From Burkholderia territorii (GTDB lineage: Bacteria > Pseudomonadota > Gammaproteobacteria > Burkholderiales > Burkholderiaceae), in NCBI RefSeq assembly GCF_902833055.1, contig NZ_CADFEJ010000003.1:186001-250000 (forward strand): a stretch of 64,000 nucleotides of DNA, read 5' to 3'. How positions within the stretch are numbered: the first letter of the stretch is position 1; each line of letters opens with the position of its first letter. Shown piece after piece: positions 40,652 to 50,814 of the stretch. The position numbers were made by a program, and so were the translations under genes. The notes under the pieces were generated by a model, which saw nothing but the letters and a program-made list of their open reading frames with translations, did no database searches and was not told the origin of the DNA.

Positions 40652-40732
40652 ACGCGTCATAATATGCGGTTCGGCGGCACGCGGGCCGCGTCGTTGCCGA
40701 TTCTTCACCCACTCACACGACCGGAACATTCC

Positions 40733-41086
40733 ATGGCAGTCATTCGTCACCACGTCGGTGCCCGTCTCTCCGAAACCGCGATCCACAACGGTACCGTGTA
40801 TCTGGCTGGCCAGATCGCCGAAGACACCACGCAGGACATCCGCGGCCAGACCCGCGAAGTGCTCGGCCACATCGACCGCCTGCTCGCCGAAGCGAACAGC
40901 GACAAGGCGCATCTGCTGTCGGTGCAGATCTACATTTCGGATCTCGCGAACTTCGACGGCATGAACGCGGAGTGGGACGCATGGGTCGCACAGGGCAACA
41001 CGCCGCCGCGCGCGACCGTCGAGGCGAAGCTCGCGGATCCGGCGCTGCTCGTCGAGATCGTCGTCGTCGCCGCGCAACGGAGCTGA
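40733..41086 (+). CDS. RidA-family enamine/imine deaminase
   Basis: 117-residue YjgF/RidA-like protein (MAVIRHHVGARLSETAIHNGTVYLAGQIAEDTTQDIRGQTREVL). The Arg of the active-site region (PPRATVEAKLADPALLVEI) is present. Family members hydrolyse reactive 2-aminoacrylate-type imines. ATG at 40733 is preferred over 40664 because the extra residues are not family-like. A CATAAT at about 40658 is a possible -10 box. relA begins 39 bp downstream. Confidence 0.87.
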   Translation: MAVIRHHVGARLSETAIHNGTVYLAGQIAEDTTQDIRGQTREVLGHIDRLLAEANSDKAHLLSVQIYISDLANFDGMNAEWDAWVAQGNTPPRATVEAKLADPALLVEIVVVAAQRS

Positions 41087-41125
41087 GCGAAGCATTCCGA
41101 TGACCGCGATACGCCAGGCCGTGCG

Positions 41126-43360
41126 ATGACCGAGTCCGTTTCCGCTTCTTCCGTCGCAGCACCGTCGTTCGACGACGTGCTCGCGTTCGTGCGCGAGCGT
41201 GCCGGTGACGCGCGCCTGGCGTCGGGCGAGCTGCTCGCCGATCACTCGGCGGGTACGGCGTCGATCATGCGCACGCTGAACGTCGACCCGCACGCGATGC
41301 AGGCGGCCGCGCTGTTCGTGCTCACGCCGCACCTGAACGATCCGGAGCGCGAGCTGACCGAACGTTTCGGCGACGAGGTCGCGCGGCTCGTGTCCGACGT
41401 GCGCAAGCTGCTGCGGCTCGGCACCGTCAGCCTGCGCGCGGCGCAGAACGCAATGCCCGAGGCCGGGCGCGACGCCGCGCAAGAGCGGCGCACGCAGATC
41501 GAGGCGCTGCGCAAGATGCTGCTCGCGTTCGCGCAGGACATCCGCGTCGTGCTGATCCGGCTGGCGTCGCGGTTGCAGTCGCTGCGCTACTACGCGGCGG
41601 CGAAGCTCGACCCGCCGCCCGACGTCGCGCGCGAGACGCTGGAGATCTATGCGCCGCTCGCGAACCGCCTCGGCATCTGGCAACTGAAGTGGGAGCTCGA
41701 GGATCTCGCGTTCCGCTTCGAGGATCCGGTCACCTACAAGCGCATCGCGAAGCTGCTCGACGAAAAGCGCATCGAACGCGAGGCGTACGTCGCGCAGGCG
41801 ATCGAGCGGCTGCAGCGCGAGCTGGCGGAAGCGCAGATCCCGGCCGACGTGAGCGGGCGACCGAAGCACATCTACAGCATCTGGCGAAAGATGCGCGGCA
41901 AGGAGCTCGATTTCTCCGAGCTGTACGACGTGCGCGCGTTCCGCGTGATCGTGCCGGACATCAAGGATTGCTACGCGGTGCTCGGCATCGTGCATCACCT
42001 GTGGCAACCGGTGCCGAAGGAATTCGACGATTACATCTCGCGTCCGAAGCCGAACGGCTACAAGTCGCTGCATACGGTCGTGATCGGCGACGACGGCCGC
42101 GCGTTCGAAGTGCAGATCCGCACGCAGGAAATGCACCGCTTCGCGGAGTACGGCGTCGCCGCGCACTGGCGCTACAAGGAAGCGGGCACGCGCGGCTACG
42201 GCGGCCAGTTCTCGGCGAGCGACAAGTACGACGAGAAGATCGCATGGCTGCGCCAGCTGCTCGCATGGAAGGACGACGTCGAGGACGGCACGGAAATATC
42301 CGGTGACCAGGCATGGGCCCAATTGCGCGAGACGTCGCTCGACGACGATCACATCTACGTGCTGACGCCGCAGGCGCGCGTGATCGCGTTGCCGCAGGGC
42401 GCGACGCCGGTCGATTTCGCCTACCACCTGCACAGCGAGCTCGGCCATCGCTGCCGCGGCGCGCGTGTCGACGGCGTGATGGTGCCGCTGAACACGGCGC
42501 TCGCGAACGGCCAGACGGTCGAGATCGTCGCGGTGAAGGAGGGCGGGCCCTCACGCGACTGGCTGAACCTGCAACTCGGTTACCTGAAGAGTCCGCGCGC
42601 GCGGCAGAAGGTGCGCGCGTGGTTCAATTCGATCGAGCAGGAAGAGAACATCGCGCACGGTCGCGCGCTCGTCGAAAAGACGCTGCAGCGCGAAGGCAAG
42701 ACGTCGGTCAACCTCGACAACCTCGCCGCCAAGCTCGGCTTCAAGTCGCCCGAGGAGCTGTTCTCGGTCGTCGGCAAGGAAGAATTCAGCCTGCGCAACG
42801 TCGAACATGCGTTGGCCGATGCGCCGCCGCCCGAGCATGCGCCCGAGGCGCCTGCCGATTTCGAGAAGCGCAGCAGCGGGGCGAGTGTCGCGCATGGCGC
42901 GTCGGCCGGCGTGCTGGTGGTCGGGGTCGATGCGCTGCTGACTCAGCTTGCGCGCTGCTGCCGCCCGGCGCCGCCCGATCCGATCAGCGGTTTCGTGACG
43001 CGCGGCAAGGGCATGTCGATTCACCGCAGCGACTGCCCGACGTTCCGGCGAATGGCCGAACGGGCCCCCGAGCGCGTGCTGCAGACGACCTGGTCGGCCG
43101 ACGTGCTGGGCGGCCGTGGCGTGTCGGTCTATCCGGTCGACCTGATGATCGAGGCGAGCGACCGGCAAGGCTTGCTGCGCGACATCTCCGAAGTGTTCGC
43201 GCGCGAGAAGATGAACGTGGTGGGCGTGAAGACCCAGAGCCGCCGGAATACGGCGTTCATGCAGTTCACGGTCGAGGTGTCGAATTCCGCACAGGTGCAG
43301 CGTGCGTGCACGCTGCTCGGCGAAGTGCCGGGCGTGGTGCGGGCGGCTCGCAAGGCATGA
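41126..43360 (+). CDS. relA: (p)ppGpp synthetase RelA
   Basis: 744-residue RSH protein. The N-terminal HD region is degenerate: the HD of the hydrolase motif is missing (ALFVLTPHLND in its place), as in RelA. The synthetase domain keeps GRPKHIYSIWRKM, RAFRVIVPD and the EFDD motif (KEFDDYISRPKPNGYKSLHT), which is the EXDD form of monofunctional RelA rather than the RXKD form of SpoT. TGS (about 390-450), zinc-finger/helical (CCRPAPPD) and C-terminal ACT domains follow. It makes ppGpp on stalled ribosomes in amino-acid starvation. It lies just upstream of tRNA-Val and thrS. Confidence 0.94.
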   Translation: MTESVSASSVAAPSFDDVLAFVRERAGDARLASGELLADHSAGTASIMRTLNVDPHAMQAAALFVLTPHLNDPERELTERFGDEVARLVSDVRKLLRLGTVSLRAAQNAMPEAGRDAAQERRTQIEALRKMLLAFAQDIRVVLIRLASRLQSLRYYAAAKLDPPPDVARETLEIYAPLANRLGIWQLKWELEDLAFRFEDPVTYKRIAKLLDEKRIEREAYVAQAIERLQRELAEAQIPADVSGRPKHIYSIWRKMRGKELDFSELYDVRAFRVIVPDIKDCYAVLGIVHHLWQPVPKEFDDYISRPKPNGYKSLHTVVIGDDGRAFEVQIRTQEMHRFAEYGVAAHWRYKEAGTRGYGGQFSASDKYDEKIAWLRQLLAWKDDVEDGTEISGDQAWAQLRETSLDDDHIYVLTPQARVIALPQGATPVDFAYHLHSELGHRCRGARVDGVMVPLNTALANGQTVEIVAVKEGGPSRDWLNLQLGYLKSPRARQKVRAWFNSIEQEENIAHGRALVEKTLQREGKTSVNLDNLAAKLGFKSPEELFSVVGKEEFSLRNVEHALADAPPPEHAPEAPADFEKRSSGASVAHGASAGVLVVGVDALLTQLARCCRPAPPDPISGFVTRGKGMSIHRSDCPTFRRMAERAPERVLQTTWSADVLGGRGVSVYPVDLMIEASDRQGLLRDISEVFAREKMNVVGVKTQSRRNTAFMQFTVEVSNSAQVQRACTLLGEVPGVVRAARKA

Positions 43361-43415
43361 CGTCGGCGAAAACGGGGTTGAAACGCGGTCCTTTTGCTGC
43401 GGATGCATAAAACAC

Positions 43416-43444
43416 TTGCCAAGTGAGCGATAGCTCCATATAAT
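43416..43444 (+). promoter_or_regulatory. sigma-70 promoter of tRNA-Val (and possibly thrS)
   Basis: TTGCCA (43416-43421), 17-bp spacer, perfect TATAAT (43439-43444), 12 bp before the mature tRNA 5' end. Confidence 0.85.
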
Positions 43445-43456
43445 CTTAGCTTCTTT

Positions 43457-43533
43457 AGGCTCGTAGCTCAGCTGGTTAGAGCACCACCTTGACATGGTGG
43501 GGGTCGTTGGTTCGAGTCCAATCGAGCCTACCA
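43457..43533 (+). tRNA. tRNA-Val (GAC)
   Basis: 77-nt cloverleaf. Acceptor AGGCTCG (43457-43463) pairs with CGAGCCT (43523-43529), discriminator A, encoded CCA at 43531-43533. Anticodon stem CCACC/GGTGG (43484-43488 with 43496-43500) encloses loop TTGACAT, anticodon GAC at 43491-43493. T-loop TTCGAGT is present. Confidence 0.97.
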
Positions 43534-43606
43534 ACGAATTGAGAATGCCCGGTTCCCGGGTGTTCGATGCAGTAAATAACTCAACGCGAACAAGGCGAAT
43601 ACGGTT

Positions 43607-43651
43607 ATGACACCGCGAACGTTGACCGAAACCTTTTCGGAGCGACGCTAG
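43607..43651 (+). CDS. putative threonine-rich leader peptide of thrS
   Basis: 14-codon ORF reading MTPRTLTETFSERR, with Thr at positions 2, 5, 7 and 9 (ACA, ACG, ACC, ACC). AAGG lies 11 nt before the ATG. A small hairpin (CCGAAA/TTTCGG, 43626-43640) overlaps the last two Thr codons, and a strong terminator lies about 40 nt downstream, before thrS. The layout fits a ribosome-sensing attenuator. That it is translated is not shown by sequence alone. Confidence 0.5.
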   Translation: MTPRTLTETFSERR

Positions 43652-43728
43652 TCGAGGAACGTTTTCGCCCTTTCAGTTTGAGTGAAGTATCGAATGCGGC
43701 CCCTCGAAAGCGGGGCCGCATTTTTTTT
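43652..43728 (+). terminator. terminator/attenuator upstream of thrS
   Basis: 10-bp stem ATGCGGCCCC/GGGGCCGCAT type (43694-43703 with 43712-43721), 8-nt loop, then a run of eight T (43721-43728), 75 nt before the thrS ATG. TCGAGG at 43652-43657 is complementary to CCTCGA at 43702-43707, which covers part of the left arm and loop, so an alternative antiterminator pairing is possible. It could simply terminate the tRNA-Val transcript; the Thr-rich ORF upstream makes regulated attenuation of thrS the more interesting reading. Confidence 0.75.
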
Positions 43729-43803
43729 GTCGCGAAATTTTCGCGCGTGACTTGATATCGCGTGCTTGGTTTGCCGCCCACTGTCGGCATCACGGAGATT
43801 GCT

Positions 43804-45711
43804 ATGGTTTCGATACGCTTGCCTGACGGCTCAGTTCGACAATACGAGCATCCGGTGACAGTTGCCGAGGTTGCGGCCTCGATCGGTCCCGGCCTTGCGA
43901 AGGCTGCGCTTGGTGGCAAGCTCGATGGGGAGCTCGTCGATACGTCCACGGTCATCGATCGCGACGCATCGCTTGCGATCGTCACGGACAAGGATGCCGA
44001 CGGTCTCGACATCATCCGTCACTCGACCGCGCACTTGCTTGCCTACGCGGTGAAGGACCTGTATCCGGATGCGCAAGTGACGATCGGCCCGGTGATCGAC
44101 AACGGCTTCTATTACGATTTCTCGTATAACCGCCCGTTTACGCCCGAAGATCTGGAAAAGATCGAAAAGCGCATGCAGGAACTCGCGAAAAAGGACGAGC
44201 CGGTGACGCGCCGCGTCGTGTCGCGCGACGAGGCGGCCGGCTATTTCCGCAGCCTCGGCGAGAAGTACAAGGCCGAGATCATCGAATCGATTCCGCAAGG
44301 CGACGAAATCAAGCTGTACTCGCACGGCGGCTTCACGGACCTCTGCCGTGGCCCGCACGTGCCGTCGACCGGCAAGCTGAAGGTCTTCAAGCTGATGAAG
44401 GTCGCGGGCGCGTACTGGCGCGGCGACTCGAAGAACGAGCAACTGCAGCGCATCTACGGCACGGCCTGGACGAAGAAGGAAGACCAGGATCAATACCTGC
44501 ACATGCTCGAGGAGGCGGAAAAGCGCGACCACCGCAAGCTGGGCAAGCAGCTCGACCTGTTCCACATGCAGGAAGAGTCGCCGGGCATGGTGTTCTGGCA
44601 TCCGAAGGGCTGGGCGCTGTGGCAGCAGGTCGAGCAGTACATGCGCCGCCGCGTGAACGAAGCCGGCTACCTCGAGATCAAGACGCCGATGATCATGGAC
44701 CGCTCGCTGTGGGAGGCGTCGGGCCATTGGCAGAACTACCGCGAGAACATGTTCACGACGGAGTCGGAGAAGCGCGACTACGCGATCAAGCCGATGAACT
44801 GTCCGGGTCACGTTCAGGTGTTCAAGCACGGCCTGCGCTCGTACCGCGACCTGCCGCTGCGTTACGCGGAATTCGGTTCGTGCCATCGCAACGAGGCATC
44901 GGGCGCGCTGCATGGCCTGATGCGCGTGCGCGGCTTCGTACAGGATGACGCGCACATCTTCTGTACGGAAGAGCAGTTCATTGCCGAGTCGATCGCATTC
45001 AACACGCTGGCGATGAGCGTGTACAAGGATTTCGGGTTCGAGCACATCGACATCAAGCTGTCGCTGCGCCCCGAACAGCGGGCGGGCACCGACGAAACGT
45101 GGGATCGCGCGGAGCAAGGCCTGCGCGATGCGCTGACTGCGTGCGGCCTGTCGTGGGAAGAGTTGCCGGGCGAGGGCGCGTTCTACGGCCCGAAGATCGA
45201 ATACCACATCAAGGACGCGCTTGGCCGCTCGTGGCAGTGCGGCACGCTCCAGCTCGACATGGTGCTGCCGGAGCGTCTCGGCGCCGAATACGTCGCGGAA
45301 GACAACAGCCGCCGCCGGCCGGTGATGCTGCACCGTGCAATCGTCGGTTCGATGGAGCGCTTCCTCGGCATTCTGATCGAGCACCATGCTGGTGCGATGC
45401 CGGTCTGGCTCGCGCCGTTCCAGGCAATTGTGCTCAATATCGCCGAAAGTCAGGCGGAATATGCACAATCTCTGGCCCAAACGTTGCAAAAACAAGGGGT
45501 TAGAGTGGCGGCCGATTTGCGCAACGAGAAGATTAGCTATAAAATACGCGAGCACACGCTGGAAAAGGTGCCTTATCTCCTCGTCGTGGGCGATAAGGAG
45601 CGTGATGCGCAAACGGTAGCCGTGCGTGCCCGTGGCGGCGTCGATCTTGGCGTTATGCCGATCGAAGCCTTTGTTGAGCGTCTGCAGGAAGACCTGCGCT
45701 CGTTCAAGTAA
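43804..45711 (+). CDS. thrS: threonyl-tRNA synthetase
   Basis: 635-residue class II synthetase. TGS domain at 1-60, editing domain with [18 protein letters not shown] (about 76-93), catalytic core with the zinc Cys in MNCPGH, motif 2 [22 protein letters not shown], motif 3 [21 protein letters not shown], and the C-terminal anticodon-binding domain. ATG at 43804 follows ACGGAG. It is followed at 49 bp by infC, the usual thrS-infC-rpmI-rplT-pheST order. Upstream lies a possible attenuator. Confidence 0.97.
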   Translation: MVSIRLPDGSVRQYEHPVTVAEVAASIGPGLAKAALGGKLDGELVDTSTVIDRDASLAIVTDKDADGLDIIRHSTAHLLAYAVKDLYPDAQVTIGPVIDNGFYYDFSYNRPFTPEDLEKIEKRMQELAKKDEPVTRRVVSRDEAAGYFRSLGEKYKAEIIESIPQGDEIKLYSHGGFTDLCRGPHVPSTGKLKVFKLMKVAGAYWRGDSKNEQLQRIYGTAWTKKEDQDQYLHMLEEAEKRDHRKLGKQLDLFHMQEESPGMVFWHPKGWALWQQVEQYMRRRVNEAGYLEIKTPMIMDRSLWEASGHWQNYRENMFTTESEKRDYAIKPMNCPGHVQVFKHGLRSYRDLPLRYAEFGSCHRNEASGALHGLMRVRGFVQDDAHIFCTEEQFIAESIAFNTLAMSVYKDFGFEHIDIKLSLRPEQRAGTDETWDRAEQGLRDALTACGLSWEELPGEGAFYGPKIEYHIKDALGRSWQCGTLQLDMVLPERLGAEYVAEDNSRRRPVMLHRAIVGSMERFLGILIEHHAGAMPVWLAPFQAIVLNIAESQAEYAQSLAQTLQKQGVRVAADLRNEKISYKIREHTLEKVPYLLVVGDKERDAQTVAVRARGGVDLGVMPIEAFVERLQEDLRSFK

Positions 45712-45760
45712 CCGCCCTGGCAGCGCGGCTCGTTTTTTTAATTTTTAGAGGAAACGTAAC

Positions 45761-46285
45761 ATCGCTACTGATAAGTCGTCGCATCGCATCAACGGTGAAA
45801 TCACTGCGCCGGAAGTGCGTCTGGTCGGGATCGAGAACGAACCGCTCGGTATCGTAAAACTCGCTGATGCTTTCCGTAAATCGGAAGAGCTGGATGTTGA
45901 CCTGGTGGAAATCGCGCCGCAAGCGGTTCCGCCGGTCTGCCGTCTGATGGACTACGGCAAGTTCAAGTATCAGGAGTCCAAGAAGCAGCACGAGGCGAAG
46001 CTGAAGCAGAAGGTCATCCAGGTGAAGGAAGTCAAATTCCGCCCGGGTACCGATGACGGTGACTACAACGTCAAGCTTCGCAATCTCGTACGCTTCCTCG
46101 AAGAGGGCGACAAGACGAAGATCACGTTGCGTTTCCGCGGCCGCGAAATGGCTCACCAGGAGATCGGCATGCGGATGCTCGAGCGTCTGCGCACGGATCT
46201 CGAGGAAGTCGGCCAGGTCGAGCAGATGCCGAAGATGGAAGGGCGCCAGATGATCATGGTGCTCTCGCCGAAGAAAAAGAAGTAA
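45761..46285 (+). CDS. infC: translation initiation factor IF-3, ATC start codon
   Basis: 174-residue IF-3. There is no ATG at the right place: the conserved N-terminus ([22 protein letters not shown]) is reached only from ATC at 45761, preceded by TAGAGGAAA with 9-nt spacing. E. coli infC likewise starts with a rare AUU, which lets IF-3 repress its own translation by rejecting non-standard starts; the same autoregulation is inferred here. The N-domain (MDYGKFKYQ) and C-domain ([19 protein letters not shown]) are intact. The first in-frame ATG (45815) would remove 18 residues. Confidence 0.95.
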   Translation: MATDKSSHRINGEITAPEVRLVGIENEPLGIVKLADAFRKSEELDVDLVEIAPQAVPPVCRLMDYGKFKYQESKKQHEAKLKQKVIQVKEVKFRPGTDDGDYNVKLRNLVRFLEEGDKTKITLRFRGREMAHQEIGMRMLERLRTDLEEVGQVEQMPKMEGRQMIMVLSPKKKK

Positions 46286-46324
46286 CGAGCCCGCGCGCAA
46301 GCCGCGCAGGTTCGAAAGTGGTTC

Positions 46325-46353
46325 GGCGCGTCGCCCGGTCAGGGCGGCGCGCC
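46325..46353 (+). promoter_or_regulatory. stable hairpin in the infC-rpmI leader
   Basis: 12-bp stem (46325-46336 with 46342-46353, one G-U pair), 5-nt loop GGTCA, no U-tract, in the 190-nt gap between infC and rpmI. A role in ribosomal protein L20 autocontrol of rpmI-rplT is possible by analogy with other bacteria, but unproven. Confidence 0.4.
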
Positions 46354-46475
46354 AACAATGACGGCGGCTGCGCAAGCGGTTCGCCGTACACAAGTGGACT
46401 GGGTTTCGAAGGGCGGGTCAAGGGCGCAAGCCAACCGCACACCCATCGCCATCAAATAAACTGGAGTTGTTCGTC

Positions 46476-46673
46476 ATGCCTAAGATGAAGACCAAGAAGA
46501 GTGCTGCAAAGCGCTTCGTGGTGCGTCCGGGCGGTACCGTCAAGCGCGGTCAAGCCTTCAAGCGTCACATCCTGACCAAGAAAACCACGAAGAACAAGCG
46601 TCACCTGCGCGGCGCAACGGCAGTTCATGATTCCGATCTGAACTCCGTCCGCGCAATGCTGCCGTTCGCGTAA
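46476..46673 (+). CDS. rpmI: 50S ribosomal protein L35
   Basis: 65-residue, very basic protein starting [14 protein letters not shown], the canonical L35 N-terminus, and ending [14 protein letters not shown] ribosome site 8-10 nt before the ATG. It lies between infC and rplT as usual. Confidence 0.97.
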
Positions 46674-46703
46674 CCCCTCAACTGATACTCCAAGGAGAGA
46701 AAC

Positions 46704-47063
46704 ATGCCTCGAGTCAAACGTGGGGTAACCGCACGGGCCCGCCACAAGAAGATCATCAACCTGGCCAAGGGTTATCGCGGCCGTCGCAATAACGTCTACC
46801 GCATCGCCAAGCAGGCGGTGATGCGCGCTGGTCAGTACGCGTACCGCGATCGCCGCAACAAGAAGCGTGTGTTCCGCGCACTGTGGATCACGCGTATCAA
46901 CGCGGCAGTTCGCCAGCACGACATGACCTACAGCGTGTTCATCAACGGCCTGAAGAAGGCGTCGATCGAACTCGACCGCAAGGTCCTGGCCGACATGGCG
47001 GTGTTCGACAAGGCTGCTTTTGCTGCGATCGTCAAGCAGGTGAAAGCCGCCGTTGCAGCCTAA
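46704..47063 (+). CDS. rplT: 50S ribosomal protein L20
   Basis: 119-residue basic protein ([37 protein letters not shown]), full length. It binds 23S rRNA early in assembly. Strong AAGGAGAG ribosome site. Terminator follows at 47132-47155 before pheS. Confidence 0.98.
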
Positions 47064-47131
47064 TTGCGAAATTAGCACTGCGTGGTTAGTTGCAGCGATG
47101 TTCCGGTAGTTTCGGCCGCTGCAGCGAAAAC

Positions 47132-47155
47132 GGGGCTCTTCCGAGCCCCTTTTTT
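47132..47155 (+). terminator. terminator between rplT and pheS
   Basis: 7-bp stem GGGGCTC/GAGCCCC (47132-47138 with 47143-47149), loop TTCC, then TTTTTT. There is no Phe-rich leader ORF in front, so I see no support for pheM-type attenuation. Partial read-through would still link pheST to the ribosomal genes. Confidence 0.8.
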
Positions 47156-47211
47156 GTTTGGCGGGCAGATTCGCTCGCCAAGACCGAATGACGTTGGAAA
47201 TGATGGGATCT

Positions 47212-48225
47212 ATGGATCTGGACCAGATTGTCGCCGACGCGCAGCAGTCCTTCGAACAGGCTGCCGACATCACCACGCTCGAAAACGAGAAGGCACGCTT
47301 TCTCGGCAAGTCGGGTGCGCTGACCGAGTTGCTCAAGGGCCTCGGCAAGCTCGATCCCGAAGCACGCAAGACCGAAGGCGCACGCATCAACGTCGCGAAG
47401 CAGCAGGTTGAAGCCGCGCTGACCGCTCGCCGCCAGGCGCTCGCCGACGCGCTGTTGAACCAGCGCCTCGCCGCCGAGGCGATCGACGTCACGCTGCCGG
47501 GCCGCGGCGCAGGTGCAGGCAGCCTGCACCCCGTGATGCGCACGTGGGAGCGCGTCGAACAGATTTTCCGCTCGATCGGCTTCGACGTGGCCGACGGTCC
47601 CGAAATCGAGACCGACTGGTACAACTTCACGTCGCTGAACAGCCCGGAGAACCATCCGGCGCGTTCGATGCAGGACACCTTCTACGTCGAAGGCAAGGAC
47701 GCCGACGGCCGCCAGCTGCTGCTGCGCACGCACACGAGCCCGATGCAGGTGCGTTACGCGCGCATGAACCGCCCGCCGATCAAGGTGATCGCACCGGGCC
47801 GCACGTATCGCGTCGACAGCGATGCGACCCACTCGCCGATGTTCAATCAGGTCGAGGGGCTGTGGATCGACGAAAACATCAGTTTCGCCGACCTCAAGGG
47901 CGTCTATACCGACTTCCTGAAGAAATTCTTCGAGCGCGACGACATCCTCGTGCGCTTCCGTCCGTCGTATTTCCCGTTCACGGAACCGTCGGCCGAGATC
48001 GACATGATGTTCGAGCACGGCAAGAACGCCGGCAAATGGCTCGAGATCTCGGGCTCGGGGCAGGTGCATCCGACCGTGATCCGCAACATGGGCCTCGATC
48101 CCGAGCGCTACATCGGCTTTGCGTTCGGCAGCGGCCTCGAGCGCCTGACGATGCTGCGCTACGGCGTGCAGGATCTCCGGCTGTTCTTCGAGAACGACCT
48201 GCGTTTCCTGCGCCAGTTCGCATAA
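47212..48225 (+). CDS. pheS: phenylalanyl-tRNA synthetase alpha subunit
   Basis: 337-residue catalytic subunit of the (alpha-beta)2 enzyme. N-terminal coiled coil (about 1-85), then the class II core with [19 protein letters not shown], motif 2 [19 protein letters not shown] and motif 3 [21 protein letters not shown] at 47212 ([12 protein letters not shown]) is chosen by family alignment. ATGs at 47158 and 47188 would add short unlikely extensions, and the ribosome site (GGGA) is weak. Confidence 0.95.
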   Translation: MDLDQIVADAQQSFEQAADITTLENEKARFLGKSGALTELLKGLGKLDPEARKTEGARINVAKQQVEAALTARRQALADALLNQRLAAEAIDVTLPGRGAGAGSLHPVMRTWERVEQIFRSIGFDVADGPEIETDWYNFTSLNSPENHPARSMQDTFYVEGKDADGRQLLLRTHTSPMQVRYARMNRPPIKVIAPGRTYRVDSDATHSPMFNQVEGLWIDENISFADLKGVYTDFLKKFFERDDILVRFRPSYFPFTEPSAEIDMMFEHGKNAGKWLEISGSGQVHPTVIRNMGLDPERYIGFAFGSGLERLTMLRYGVQDLRLFFENDLRFLRQFA

Positions 48226-48321
48226 CGCACGCGCCGCGCCGACATGTGCCCGCGCATGCGCCGCCGGACGTTTCCGGCGGCGGCCGGGCGCCGATCTAAC
48301 CTGTTTCGAACGTAGACATCC

Positions 48322-50751
48322 ATGCAATTCCCTGAATCCTGGTTGAGAACCTTTGTCGACCCGCAGCTGACGACCGACGAACTGTCGCACGCGCTGACGA
48401 TGGCGGGGCTCGAAGTCGAATCGCTGAGCAAGGCTGCGCCGCCGACGTCGAAGATCGTCGTCGGGCGCGTGCTCGAAGTCGTCAAGCATCCGGATGCGGA
48501 CAAGCTCAATGTCTGCCAGGTCGACGCCGGCACCGGCGCGACGCTGAATATCGTGTGCGGCGCACCGAACGTGGCGCCCGGCATCAAGGTGCCGGTCGCG
48601 CTGGTCGGCGCCGAACTGCCGCCGGCTGAAGAGGGCGGCAAGCCGTTCGCGATCAAGCTGTCGAAGCTGCGCGGCGTGGAGAGCCAGGGGATGCTGTGCT
48701 CGGCGCGCGAGCTGAAGCTGTCCGAGGACCACAGCGGCCTGCTGATTCTTCCGGAAGACACGCCGGTCGGCCAGGACATCCGCGACACGCTCAATCTCGA
48801 TGACACGATCTTCGAAATCAAGCTGACGCCGAACAAGGCCGATTGCCTGTCGGTGTTCGGCATCGCGCGCGAGACGGCCGCAATCACCGGCGCGCCGCTG
48901 ACGCCGGTCGACATTCGTCCGGTGCGTGTCGAACTCGACGAAACGCTGCCCGTGCGCATCGCTGCTCCCGACCTGTGCGGCCGCTTCTCGGGTCGCGTGA
49001 TCCGTGGCGTGAACGCACGTGCGAAGACGCCGCAGTGGATGGTCGAGCGCCTCGAACGTGCGGGACAGCGCAGCGTGTCGGCGCTCGTCGACATCTCGAA
49101 CTACGTGATGTTCGAACTCGGCCGTCCGTCGCACGTGTTCGATCTCGACAAGATCCACGGCGGCATCGAGGTTCGCTGGGGCAAGCGCGGCGAATCGCTG
49201 AAGCTGCTGAACGGCAACACGGTCGAGCTCGACGAAACGGTCGGCGTGATCGCGGACGACCGTCAGGTCGAAAGCCTCGCGGGCATCATGGGCGGTGACA
49301 GCACGGCCGTCACGCTCGACACGACCAACATCTACCTCGAAGCCGCGTTCTGGTGGCCGGACAGCATTCGCGGCCGCGCGCGCAAGTACAACTTCTCGAC
49401 CGATGCGGCCCATCGCTTCGAGCGCGGCGTCGACTACGCGACGACCGTCGAGCACGTCGAGCGCATCACGCAGCTGATTCTCGAGATCTGCGGCGGCAAG
49501 GCCGGCCCGGTCGACGACCAGGTGGTGAACCTGCCGCAGCGCGCGCCGGTGAAGATGCGCGTGTCGCGCGCGAACCGCATCATCGGCGTGAAGATCGACG
49601 CCGACGAGATCGCGAACATCTTCACGCGTCTCGGCCTGCCGTTCGAGCGTGACGACGATGCATTCCTGGTCACGCCGCCGTCGCACCGCTTCGACATCGA
49701 GATCGAGGAAGATCTGATCGAGGAAGTGGCGCGCATCTACGGCTTCGAGAAGATCCCGGCGCGCCCGCCGGTCGCGACGAGCGAGATGCGCGCGACCAAC
49801 GAGACGCAGCGCTCGATCCACGACATCCGTCACGCGCTCGCGGCACGCGACTACGCCGAAACGGTCAACTTCAGCTTCGTTGATGCTGAGTGGGAGCACG
49901 ACTTCGCCGGCAACGACAACCCGATCCGTCTGCTGAATCCGATCGCGAGCCAGCTGTCGGTGATGCGTACGACGCTGTTCGGCAGCCTGATTTCGGTGCT
50001 GCGCCACAACCTGAACCGTCGCGCGGATCGCGTTCGCGTGTTCGAGACGGGTCGCGTGTTCCTCGCCGATCCGTCGGTGAAGGCCGGCGAACTGACCGTC
50101 GAAGGCTACACGCAGCCGAAGCGCGTCGGCGCGCTCGCGTATGGCCCGGCGGTCGACGAACAGTGGGGTGTCGCGACCCGCGCGGTCGATTTCTTCGACG
50201 TGAAGGGCGATCTCGAGGCGCTGCTCGCGCCGGCCGTCGCGCGCTTCGTGAAGGACGAGCATCCGGCCCTCCATCCGGGCCGCAGCGCGCGCATCGAGGT
50301 CGACGGTCGCGCGGTCGGCTGGATCGGCGAGCTTCATCCGCGCCTGATGCAGAAGTACGAGCTGCCCCACGCGCCGGTGATGTTCGAAATCGACGCGGAT
50401 GCGCTGATTGCGCGTGCGCTGCCGGCCCCGACCGACGTGTCGAAATTCCCGCCGGTGCGGCGTGATATCGCGGTCGTGGTCGACCAGGCGGTCGAGGTTC
50501 AGGCACTTTTCGACGAAATGAAGAAGGCGCTCGCCGAAGACGCCTGCCGATTCGTTCAGAAGGTTGTACTCTTCGACGAATTTCGTGCAAAATCAAATAC
50601 TTCCGGTGGCCTTGCCGCGCACGAGAAGAGCCTTGCCTTCCGCGTGACGCTGCAGGACGCGGCTGGCACGCTGCAAGACGAAGTCGTCGATCAGGCGATC
50701 CAGACGCTGGTCGAGCGGATGGCTCGCGCGGGCGCGCGCCTGCGAGGCTAA
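48322..50751 (+). CDS. pheT: phenylalanyl-tRNA synthetase beta subunit
   Basis: 809-residue subunit. N-terminal OB/tRNA-binding domain ([12 protein letters not shown], near residue 55), B3/B4 editing region, B5 domain, catalytic-like core and a C-terminal FDX-ACB anticodon-binding domain ([12 protein letters not shown]). Length is normal (E. coli 795). It forms a unit with pheS (96 bp apart), ihfA and a MerR gene, the arrangement usual in beta- and gamma-proteobacteria. Confidence 0.97.
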   Translation: MQFPESWLRTFVDPQLTTDELSHALTMAGLEVESLSKAAPPTSKIVVGRVLEVVKHPDADKLNVCQVDAGTGATLNIVCGAPNVAPGIKVPVALVGAELPPAEEGGKPFAIKLSKLRGVESQGMLCSARELKLSEDHSGLLILPEDTPVGQDIRDTLNLDDTIFEIKLTPNKADCLSVFGIARETAAITGAPLTPVDIRPVRVELDETLPVRIAAPDLCGRFSGRVIRGVNARAKTPQWMVERLERAGQRSVSALVDISNYVMFELGRPSHVFDLDKIHGGIEVRWGKRGESLKLLNGNTVELDETVGVIADDRQVESLAGIMGGDSTAVTLDTTNIYLEAAFWWPDSIRGRARKYNFSTDAAHRFERGVDYATTVEHVERITQLILEICGGKAGPVDDQVVNLPQRAPVKMRVSRANRIIGVKIDADEIANIFTRLGLPFERDDDAFLVTPPSHRFDIEIEEDLIEEVARIYGFEKIPARPPVATSEMRATNETQRSIHDIRHALAARDYAETVNFSFVDAEWEHDFAGNDNPIRLLNPIASQLSVMRTTLFGSLISVLRHNLNRRADRVRVFETGRVFLADPSVKAGELTVEGYTQPKRVGALAYGPAVDEQWGVATRAVDFFDVKGDLEALLAPAVARFVKDEHPALHPGRSARIEVDGRAVGWIGELHPRLMQKYELPHAPVMFEIDADALIARALPAPTDVSKFPPVRRDIAVVVDQAVEVQALFDEMKKALAEDACRFVQKVVLFDEFRAKSNTSGGLAAHEKSLAFRVTLQDAAGTLQDEVVDQAIQTLVERMARAGARLRG

Positions 50752-50814
50752 GGAGAAGGGCCGCCCGCCTGCGGGCGGCGCTTCCCCATCGTAAGTTTTG
50801 GTTTAACGCGCTGT

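Noticed and set aside
42551..43534. Minus-strand ORF starting MVGSIGLEPTTPTMSRWCSNQ opposite relA and tRNA-Val
   Set aside because: Its first residues are the well-known false translation of a tRNA gene on the opposite strand, and the rest is the antisense of relA.
47064..47211. pheM-like Phe leader before pheS
   Set aside because: The only short ORF with a plausible start (ATG TTC CGG TAG at about 47098) has one Phe codon, and the longer frame through the terminator is not Phe-rich. The hairpin there looks like a plain terminator.
47086..50370. 1,094-codon minus-strand open frame across pheS/pheT
   Set aside because: Arg/Asp/His-rich shadow of a high-GC gene. pheS and pheT on the plus strand explain the sequence fully.
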